A stretch of 49,569 bases of DNA from an uncultured Tenacibaculum sp. (GTDB lineage Bacteria; Bacteroidota; Bacteroidia; Flavobacteriales; Flavobacteriaceae), in NCBI GenBank assembly GCA_947498055.1, contig CANMJA010000031.1, positions 1 through 49,569 of the forward strand, written 5' to 3'. Below are positions 43,583 to 49,569 of the stretch, piece by piece (position 1 is the first letter of the stretch; every line of letters begins with the position of its first letter). The position numbers and the translations under genes are program-made. The notes under the pieces are model-generated. The model was not told the origin of the DNA and made no database searches. It saw only the letters and a program-made list of their open reading frames with translations.

Positions 43583-44875
43583 TTAACCCTCTTTTTCTAA
43601 CACTTTAAAATATATCGTATCTATTTTTGTAGAGCTTACTTTCGTTATTTTTATCTGAAATTTATCAATAATAAGTTCTTCATTAGATTCTGGTATACTC
43701 TCTGTATGGTGAATAATAAAACCTCCTATTGTTTCATAAGCATCTTCCTTAGGTATTTCTAAATTATATTCTTCATTTAGATAATCTACTTCTAATCTTG
43801 CTGATAAATTAAACTCTCTATCATTAATTCTTTCTTCTAATAAATCTTGATTATCGTGTTCGTCTTCTATTTCTCCGAATAACTCTTCTACAACATCTTC
43901 TACTGTAATAATTCCCGAAGTTCCTCCATATTCATCTACTACTACAGCTATACTTTTTCTTTTTTTCATTAGCACATTCAAAACATCATTAATAATCATC
44001 GATTCTGGCATAATTTCTACTGGTAATAATATCGATTTAATTGTTTTTGGCTTTTTAAATAATTCAAAAGCATTTACATAACCAATAATATCGTCTAAAG
44101 AATTCTTATAAACCAATATCTTAGAATATCCTGTCTCTATAAATGCATTTTTTAAATTTGTTACGGTTTCATGCAAATCAACAGCTATAATTTCTGTTCT
44201 AGGAACCATTATCTCTCTTGCCTTTACCTTATGAAATTCTAATGCATTTTGAAAAATTTGAATTTCAGAATCTACATCTTCATTATAATTAGATGTTTCC
44301 AATTGTTCTGAAATGTAATTTCCTAATTCTTCTTTACTAAACTCTGTTTGTTCTTCACTTTCTTTTGTTTTAAAAAAAACACGAAGAAAAAAATTGGAAA
44401 TCTTTGTTATAATACTAGATAATACATAAAATAACAGAAAGAAAAAATAGGCTGGTATAGCACATATTTTTAACACCTCATTTGCATATACTCTAAATAT
44501 TGCTTTGGGTAAAAATTCTGCTGTTATTAAAATTATAATCGTAGAAATTATCGTTTGAGTTAGCAATTGTAAATCTTGTAATAACGCAGTAACTATTGCA
44601 TTATTTGAAGGCAAGAATACATCGAACCATGACATTAATAACTTTCCCATAAAATAACTATAAACCACTATTGCTATGTTATTACCAACTAACATAGTTG
44701 TGATAAACCTTGATGAGTTTTTTGTTATTTTAGTTAAAATTTTTGATAAAAACCCTTCTCCTTTCTTTTCAAGTTCTATATGTAACTTATTTGAAGAAAT
44801 AAAAGCAATTTCCATCCCTGAAAAAAAAGCGGAAAATAATATGGAAAATAATATGATTACAATTTCATAATTCAT
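43583..44875 (-). CDS. CNNM/CorC-type (hemolysin-family) membrane protein
   Basis: The 430-residue protein has a DUF21/CNNM transmembrane domain (about 1-190), paired CBS domains (about 205-330, VPRTEIIAVDL and VVDEYGGTSGIITVEDVVEEL) and a C-terminal CorC/HlyC domain. Family members are linked to magnesium or sodium-magnesium transport. GldE of flavobacterial gliding has the same layout, but that gene is usually beside gldD and ssb, which are absent here, so I call a paralogue. The start overlaps the stop of the small gene upstream in ATGA. Confidence 0.88.
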   Translation of the reverse strand: MNYEIVIILFSILFSAFFSGMEIAFISSNKLHIELEKKGEGFLSKILTKITKNSSRFITTMLVGNNIAIVVYSYFMGKLLMSWFDVFLPSNNAIVTALLQDLQLLTQTIISTIIILITAEFLPKAIFRVYANEVLKICAIPAYFFFLLFYVLSSIITKISNFFLRVFFKTKESEEQTEFSKEELGNYISEQLETSNYNEDVDSEIQIFQNALEFHKVKAREIMVPRTEIIAVDLHETVTNLKNAFIETGYSKILVYKNSLDDIIGYVNAFELFKKPKTIKSILLPVEIMPESMIINDVLNVLMKKRKSIAVVVDEYGGTSGIITVEDVVEELFGEIEDEHDNQDLLEERINDREFNLSARLEVDYLNEEYNLEIPKEDAYETIGGFIIHHTESIPESNEELIIDKFQIKITKVSSTKIDTIYFKVLEKEG

Positions 44876-45072
44876 TTTTTCTGACGATTGTTTTGCTCTA
44901 TTTTTTTCCTGAAATTTCTTTTAAAGAAAAACACAAGAATGATAAAAATAGCAAAACCAAACATAAAAAGTGCTTGTTCTTTATTAGAATTCCATTTTAA
45001 AATTCCTTCTACTATAAAAATTACTCCAACTACTAAATATCCATATTGAATATATCTCCACAAAGCTCCCAT
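44872..45072 (-). CDS. Small two-helix membrane protein
   Basis: The 66-residue protein has two transmembrane helices (about 7-25 and 34-50) and a basic tail. It overlaps its neighbours at both ends: TAATG with lptC and ATGA with the CNNM gene. This tight packing, conserved-looking in flavobacteria, argues it is real and translated with them. No function is known to me. Confidence 0.8.
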   Translation of the reverse strand: MGALWRYIQYGYLVVGVIFIVEGILKWNSNKEQALFMFGFAIFIILVFFFKRNFRKKIEQNNRQKK

Positions 45073-45644
45073 TATAAATTTTCTTTATTAATTTTTATTT
45101 CTCCTGTAATATCTTTCATTATCCATTTAGATAGATCTTGTTTAGATTCAAATCCAAATCCGTTTATCGTATCTTGTGTACTAGTAACCCTAAAACCATC
45201 TTCTGTAAAAAAATACTTTTCTTTTTGATCCCAAAATAATTGGTTTGTTTCTAGCTTTCTTTTATTTGCGTAATTGTAAACAACCACATTCCCTTTTATT
45301 TCTGAAACGTTAGTTTTCGAATATGATAAGGCGTAATTACCTGTTATTACTGTAGAATCTTTTCCTCCTTTTTCGTAGGTTATAATTTTAACTCCTTTAG
45401 GAAATTCATTATACGGATGCTTATCCCTATTTGAAAAATCATGAAGTATTGGTGCTTTCAATTTAGAAGTAACCTTACCGGAATCTTTATAAACATGACT
45501 TATATCTCTAGCTTCTCCGATAGGTAAATTCTTATCTGCTAAAAAATCTCTAACCTGATTAGCATCATTTTTACAAGAAAAAAACATTGCTATCAAACTA
45601 ATGAAAGCAATGTTTTTTATATTATTTATGATTATTATCTTCAT
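45072..45644 (-). CDS. lptC: LPS export lipoprotein LptC
   Basis: From the ATG at 45644 the protein has 190 residues with a lipobox ending at Cys24 (AMFFSC). A GTG at 45662 would add six residues and overlap the upstream gene; I prefer the ATG. The periplasmic domain has the LptC/LptA jellyroll pattern (GVKIITYEKGGKDSTVITGNYA, ISEIKGNVVVYN-like strands, NQLFWDQKEKYFF). It bridges the LptB2FG transporter to LptA on the way to the outer membrane. In Bacteroidota LptC is often a lipoprotein, as here. Confidence 0.88.
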   Translation of the reverse strand: MKIIIINNIKNIAFISLIAMFFSCKNDANQVRDFLADKNLPIGEARDISHVYKDSGKVTSKLKAPILHDFSNRDKHPYNEFPKGVKIITYEKGGKDSTVITGNYALSYSKTNVSEIKGNVVVYNYANKRKLETNQLFWDQKEKYFFTEDGFRVTSTQDTINGFGFESKQDLSKWIMKDITGEIKINKENL

Positions 45645-45651
45645 GATAATA

Positions 45652-46959
45652 TTAAGGAACACGAACTGTTTCTCCTATCCAACATCCAACTTTATGAGAA
45701 CTTCCTGAAGCAATACCCTTTTGAAAGATTAATTTTTTAGAAGGCATATTACCTTTGTAACTTCTAATATATCTTCCAGCTCCACAACCAGGATCTATTC
45801 TTTGTGCTTTTTGTGCTTTATTTAAAGCAGCTACGTACACCATTCTTTTCTCAAATTCATCTTTACCACATGAGTTTGCACTTTTTGCATATAAACTTGC
45901 AATATATAAATATGCTTTCCCCATATTTGGGTTATATTTTAAAGCCTCATAAGCAAGAGCTCTACCTCTACTTCCTCCATAACCTTGCGCTTCTCTTAAT
46001 TTTAATTTAGCTTTTACATTAGGGTCTGTTTCTAAATCAAATGCTTTCTTTCTCATTTGTTTAGCCCCAGCTTTATCTCCATTCTTCTCAAGAACACCAG
46101 CTACAAAGTTAAATGCGTCTGAAGATTGTGTTACATCTGCATAAGATTTAGCTAACTTTTCGAATAAAGGATCTTCTTGACACCCTTTATTATACATTCT
46201 TGATACTGCTCTTCGTAACCAAACTCCATTAGATTTATTAGCTTCATAATCTCTAGTATAAATAGGAATCAATCTCTCACAAGTAGCTAACTTAGAAATT
46301 TCTGCATCTAAACCTCCTTCTACTTGCCCTAAAGCTTTCGAGTTAATTGTATACGCTTTTAATCTTTTCTTTTCTTTAGCACCTATAGTTCCTAAAGAAT
46401 CTTTTGCTAATAAAGGCGTTATTTTTTTATTATAATCATCCAGTTTTTCACCAACAGATTCCATTACATCATCGTAAGTATCGAAAACTTTTTGTGGATT
46501 AGTATCTTTATATGTATTTACAATACCTTTAAAATATTTAAAAATATTTTTAACCCCCATATCTTTAGGAGATATATCATAAGCCTTCTGTAAAATAGCA
46601 AAAATCTCGTCATCTGTTGCTAATTTATTTTTTGCTAAAAAAGTTGCGTAATCACTATGTGCTTTAGCAGCTCCCTTTTTGGGGTAATTTGCTAACCTCG
46701 TTTCATATACTTTTTTGTATAAAACAGCATCTTTCGTTTTCTCTGCCACCTTTGCCCCATACTTATAAATATTCACAGATAACGACGGGCATTTTGTCAT
46801 TAACATTTCTAAGTCTGGTTTTGCCTCTACATATTTTTGGGTAGTTACATTACCCTTAAACAAATTGTATTTGATGTTACACTCTTGGCCTGCTTGTGCG
46901 TTAGTTACTGTTGTAATTACTAAAAACAAACTTGCTAGTACATACGTAATTTTTTTCAT
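45652..46959 (-). CDS. Secreted TPR-like protein
   Basis: The 435-residue protein has a signal peptide ending in TNAQA and helical repeats of TPR type, including the segments ILQKAYDISPKDMGVK and LAYEALKYNPNMGKAYLYIASLYAKSA. The C-terminal about 60 residues (GCGAGRYIRSY...GCWIGETVRVP) form a non-repeat cap with conserved cysteines. It is exported and lies seven bases upstream of lptC, so a role in outer-membrane assembly is plausible from context only. Confidence 0.78.
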   Translation of the reverse strand: MKKITYVLASLFLVITTVTNAQAGQECNIKYNLFKGNVTTQKYVEAKPDLEMLMTKCPSLSVNIYKYGAKVAEKTKDAVLYKKVYETRLANYPKKGAAKAHSDYATFLAKNKLATDDEIFAILQKAYDISPKDMGVKNIFKYFKGIVNTYKDTNPQKVFDTYDDVMESVGEKLDDYNKKITPLLAKDSLGTIGAKEKKRLKAYTINSKALGQVEGGLDAEISKLATCERLIPIYTRDYEANKSNGVWLRRAVSRMYNKGCQEDPLFEKLAKSYADVTQSSDAFNFVAGVLEKNGDKAGAKQMRKKAFDLETDPNVKAKLKLREAQGYGGSRGRALAYEALKYNPNMGKAYLYIASLYAKSANSCGKDEFEKRMVYVAALNKAQKAQRIDPGCGAGRYIRSYKGNMPSKKLIFQKGIASGSSHKVGCWIGETVRVP

Positions 46960-46974
46960 AATTATCGTTTTATA

Positions 46975-48264
46975 TTAATCTATCCCTCTTTTCTTAAACC
47001 AGTCAACACTGTTCAAAGATAAACTTAATCTCACATTAAAATAACTCTCTTTTATTAAGTTATTGTTAGTAGTACCTTTTTGTCCGTACTCGAAACCTAA
47101 GTTTATATTTGATAATTGCCTTGGCAATGGTAAACCAAAACCAATATTTATGCCAAAATCGTTTATTGACTCATAATTATTTCCAGAATTTGTTCCATCA
47201 ACAAGTAATCCTACTTTTTCAAAACGCAACCCACCTCTATAAGTAACTCTATCCCAGTAACTTGATATTGAATTTATTTTAGGTATGTAATAACCTCCTA
47301 AAGAGGTTCTTCTAGAAGATTCAAACTTGTAAGTTGCTCCATTAATTATATTTCCTTCGTTTCCAAAGGCACTTTGAAATTCAGAATCTACTCCAACATA
47401 CCACTTATTTTCTTTCCCTATACCAAAACCAATGATCGATTTTAATGGATTCGTTAAAGTTCCTCTAACATTCCTATCATATAAAGTAACTCTTGGTATT
47501 TCTCCACCATTATTATCAAAAGTAAAAGAAAATAATCTCTCATCACCAGAAACACTTAACTCGTTTTCTAATTGTAAAGATGCACCAACGTTTAAAAGTA
47601 AATCGTTCTTTAATTTTCTTTTGTACTGTGCTCCTATTTTAAATTGACTTCCTCTAACAATAGTATTTTTCTCGTACTTCGTTGCTAAAGACACATTTGC
47701 TCTCTGGCTTGTGGTATTATTATCTATACTACCAAAAACAAATGCTCCTTCAATTCCTAAAGCCAATCCTTCAATAACATTAATTCCAAAACCACCAAAC
47801 AACCTTGTAGTCCCTCCATTTCCTGTAAACCTAGAAACTTCAAGAACATTATTATCTGTATCTGTAACATTAGTAAGAAGTGAATACCCAACATTTGATA
47901 CTGGCTGTAAACCAGCTGAAAAACCTGCTTTGTTTCCAATAGGAAAACCTAAAGCAATGTATCTTAAACTAGTTGTGTTTCCTGTTTCACTTGTTGTTGC
48001 ATTGGAGACATTTAAAAGAGATAACTCTCCCCCTATTGCATAAGTAGCAACACGTATGTCTGCATTTGCTGCTGGGTTTATAAAATTTAAATGGTTGTAA
48101 TCTCTTAGAGCTACCCCAATTCCTCCCATAGATGCCTGTTCAACGGTTGCTCTACTAACATCTTCTCCAATACCAAAAAAAGAATAAGGTGATGAACTAT
48201 TTCTCTGTGCAAATATCATTATTGATGTTATCGTAAAAACTACAATAAGAAGTCTCTTAATCAT
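46975..48264 (-). CDS. Outer-membrane beta-barrel protein
   Basis: The 429-residue protein has a signal peptide ending in IFAQ. SPYSFFGIGEDVSRATVEQASMGGIGVALRD near the N terminus is like the FadL/PorV-type barrels of Bacteroidota, followed by regular strands. It ends just before lptC's TPR neighbour and overlaps coaX by eight bases upstream. It may transport lipids or act in the envelope assembly suggested by the operon; that is inference. Confidence 0.78.
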   Translation of the reverse strand: MIKRLLIVVFTITSIMIFAQRNSSSPYSFFGIGEDVSRATVEQASMGGIGVALRDYNHLNFINPAANADIRVATYAIGGELSLLNVSNATTSETGNTTSLRYIALGFPIGNKAGFSAGLQPVSNVGYSLLTNVTDTDNNVLEVSRFTGNGGTTRLFGGFGINVIEGLALGIEGAFVFGSIDNNTTSQRANVSLATKYEKNTIVRGSQFKIGAQYKRKLKNDLLLNVGASLQLENELSVSGDERLFSFTFDNNGGEIPRVTLYDRNVRGTLTNPLKSIIGFGIGKENKWYVGVDSEFQSAFGNEGNIINGATYKFESSRRTSLGGYYIPKINSISSYWDRVTYRGGLRFEKVGLLVDGTNSGNNYESINDFGINIGFGLPLPRQLSNINLGFEYGQKGTTNNNLIKESYFNVRLSLSLNSVDWFKKRGID

Positions 48265-48988
48265 TCGTTCTGTTATAAGTCAAAATTTTATGTAATCCTT
48301 CCAAAACCAAATTTGGATTGGCAAATATGTCACTTTTTAATTGCTTAGCCAAAAAAATTGTATCTCCTCCTGTTAAAACAACTGTTAAATCTCGAAATTT
48401 ATTTTTATACTGGGCGATTATCCCATCAATTTCATTACATAATCCGTTTACTATTCCTGAATGAATGCACTCTTCTGTATTTTTTCCTATAAAATTTTTT
48501 GGCTCTTTTGAATTTAACAATGGTAACTTTGAGGTATAATTATGTAATGATTGGTATCTCATTTTTAAACCTGGTGAAATTGCTCCTCCAATATATTCTT
48601 TTTTAAAGTTAACAAAATCGAATGTAACACAGGTTCCTGCATCTATTAAAAGTACATTTGAGTTTGGGTACATAGAAACTGCGTATGAAGCCAATGCAAT
48701 TCTATCTACTCCTAGAGTTTTGGGGGTTTCATATAAATTACTGAAAGGGATTTTAGTGGCATAATTTAATTCTATTAATTCTAAACTTGCATGTAAAACT
48801 TCTATTTCTTCAGAACTTAATGTAGATACTGCTGATATAATAGAATCTTTTATTTTATATTTTTTTAAAATTTTTTTAATTTCTGATACAATTTCTTTTT
48901 TATTAAAAACAAGAATCTCTTTTATTGTATCTTTTTCAAAAACAGCTGCTTTCCCTCTAGTATTTCCTATATCTAATATTAATTTCAT
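48257..48988 (-). CDS. coaX: Type III pantothenate kinase
   Basis: CoaX phosphorylates pantothenate in CoA synthesis and, unlike CoaA, is not inhibited by CoA. From the ATG at 48988 the protein has 243 residues: LILDIGNTRGKAAVF, the second phosphate motif LLIDAGTCVTFDFV and GGAISPGLKMRYQSL. The longer frame from 49075 runs back into the tRNA promoter and adds 29 unrelated residues, so it is rejected. It is the first gene of the envelope run down to ppiD, with a -7 element at 49010-49017. Confidence 0.95.
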   Translation of the reverse strand: MKLILDIGNTRGKAAVFEKDTIKEILVFNKKEIVSEIKKILKKYKIKDSIISAVSTLSSEEIEVLHASLELIELNYATKIPFSNLYETPKTLGVDRIALASYAVSMYPNSNVLLIDAGTCVTFDFVNFKKEYIGGAISPGLKMRYQSLHNYTSKLPLLNSKEPKNFIGKNTEECIHSGIVNGLCNEIDGIIAQYKNKFRDLTVVLTGGDTIFLAKQLKSDIFANPNLVLEGLHKILTYNRTND

Positions 48989-49009
48989 TCGATGAATTTG
49001 AATTAAACG

Positions 49010-49017
49010 CAAATTTA
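49010..49017 (-). promoter_or_regulatory. -7 promoter element for the coaX-lptC run
   Basis: The minus strand reads TAAATTTG, 21 bases before the coaX ATG. It would drive coaX and the tightly packed genes after it. Confidence 0.55.
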
Positions 49018-49064
49018 TAATAGATTTTTCACATTTAGTCTTGTTCATATCAGAAAAAAGATTG

Positions 49065-49072
49065 TATATTTG
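49065..49072 (+). promoter_or_regulatory. Promoter of the first tRNA-Phe
   Basis: TATATTTG with a TTG 21 bases upstream (49041-49043), 16 bases before the tRNA. Confidence 0.65.
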
Positions 49073-49088
49073 CATCCGCTAACGCGAT

Positions 49089-49164
49089 GGTGCCTTAGCT
49101 CAGTTGGTAGAGCAAAGGACTGAAAATCCTTGTGTCCCTGGTTCGATTCCTGGAGGCACCACCA
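49089..49164 (+). tRNA. tRNA-Phe(GAA), copy 1
   Basis: A 76-base cloverleaf: acceptor GGTGCCT/AGGCACC, D-arm with TAGCTCAGTTGGTAGAGCA, anticodon GAA at 49122-49124, T-arm with GGTTCGATTCC and an encoded CCA. It is identical to the copy at 49317. Confidence 0.97.
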
Positions 49165-49167
49165 CTA

Positions 49168-49205
49168 AAAAGCCTTAAAACATTGTTTTAAGGCTTTTAT
49201 TTTTT
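49168..49205 (+). terminator. Terminator of tRNA-Phe copy 1
   Basis: A 14-bp stem AAAAGCCTTAAAAC with its complement, three-base loop, then a T run. Confidence 0.85.
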
Positions 49206-49292
49206 TTAAAACACTCCTAACTTTATTATTTATAGAAATTACAACAATTCATTTCTTTACACAAAAACATTTGTCTAATTTAAAAAATATTA

Positions 49293-49300
49293 TATATTTG
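49293..49300 (+). promoter_or_regulatory. Promoter of the second tRNA-Phe
   Basis: TATATTTG with a TTG 19 bases upstream (49271-49273), the same spacing to the tRNA as in copy 1. Confidence 0.65.
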
Positions 49301-49316
49301 CACCCGCTAACGCGAT

Positions 49317-49392
49317 GGTGCCTTAGCTCAGTTGGTAGAGCAAAGGACTGAAAATCCTTGTGTCCCTGGTTCGATTCCTGGAGGCACCACCA
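49317..49392 (+). tRNA. tRNA-Phe(GAA), copy 2
   Basis: Identical over all 76 bases to copy 1, anticodon GAA at 49350-49352, CCA encoded. Confidence 0.97.
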
Positions 49393-49395
49393 TAA

Positions 49396-49432
49396 AAAAG
49401 CCTTAAAATATTATTTTTAAGGCTTTTGTTTT
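49396..49432 (+). terminator. Terminator of tRNA-Phe copy 2
   Basis: AAAAGCCTTAAAA pairs with TTTTAAGGCTTTT around a six-base loop, then T-rich; a diverged version of the first tRNA's terminator. Confidence 0.8.
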
Positions 49433-49569
49433 ATCCGTCTTTTTCATAAAACTAAATCACATTTACAAATCAAGTTAATACAAACATATTATGGATCATG
49501 CCCAATTGTTGTTGTTACGCAAAAATTTGAGTTAATCTGTATAGGAAGAATTCGACATTTCTTACGCCT

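Noticed and set aside
43583..44875. Calling the CNNM/CBS protein GldE
   Set aside because: Same domain layout, but gldD, ssb and mutY, the usual neighbours, are absent, so a paralogue is more likely.
48989..49075. Longer N terminus for CoaX
   Set aside because: It runs through the coaX promoter and the tRNA promoter; the kinase motif begins right after the ATG at 48988.
49489..49569. 26-residue minus-strand frame open to the right edge
   Set aside because: Too short to judge, and a second frame is also nearly open; it could be the 3' end of a gene beyond the window but nothing supports it.

Overview
The window is a low-GC, gene-dense bacterial chromosome segment that looks like a marine Flavobacteriaceae (Bacteroidota), close to the Tenacibaculum/Polaribacter type. 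This rests on the Bacteroidota promoter element TAnnTTTG in front of many genes, weak Shine-Dalgarno signals, many short lipoprotein signals ending in SC or NC, DUF4369/TlpA and LptC lipoproteins, and the character of the housekeeping proteins. The genus is an inference. There is no rRNA, CRISPR array, intact insertion sequence or prophage. Two identical tRNA-Phe genes close the window.

Layout. 0.1-5.6 kb (minus): an envelope operon of a roughly 1000-residue TPR protein, a plug-less TonB-receptor-like barrel and a small membrane protein. It is divergent from an FtsE-type ATPase (5.8-6.5). 6.5-13.3 kb: two glycosyltransferases, a 2OG-Fe(II) oxygenase, a secreted protein, a lipoprotein and a TlpA-like thioredoxin. 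This is the most accessory-looking part and carries a 111-bp direct repeat either side of the lipoprotein gene. 13.4-20.7 kb (minus): an acetyltransferase, mdh with a small zinc-ribbon membrane protein, a PQQ-type propeller protein, a DUF6588-like protein and gyrB. 21.1-23.2 kb (minus): an atoE-aat pair. 23.2-30.9 kb: an FAD enzyme, VTT and MFS membrane proteins, DUF1456, DUF3127, a flavin reductase, a histidine kinase, DinB, HIT and greA. 31.0-37.8 kb (plus): a Rieske-like lipoprotein, purK-purE, a small barrel, an M3 peptidase and an astacin. 37.9-40.8 kb: a glycosyltransferase and lpdA. 41.3-49.0 kb (minus): a seven-gene run coaX, outer-membrane barrel, TPR protein, lptC, small membrane protein, CNNM/CBS protein and ppiD, which looks like an envelope-biogenesis transcription unit led by pantothenate kinase.

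Working together. purK-purE make CAIR for purine synthesis. mdh and lpdA serve central carbon metabolism. gyrB, greA and aat are information or turnover functions. Much of the rest builds or uses the envelope: LptC for LPS export, PpiD for folding outer-membrane proteins, several barrels and lipoproteins, and glycosyltransferases.

No clearly new system with a recognisable mechanism stands out. The best candidates are the TPR/plug-less-barrel operon at 148-5647, the 111-bp repeat with a start-less open frame beside it, a Rieske-fold lipoprotein whose two histidine ligands are acidic residues, heptamer arrays in front of purE and lpdA, and a set of genes whose start codon sits 4-5 bases after the promoter -7 element, as expected of leaderless mRNAs.
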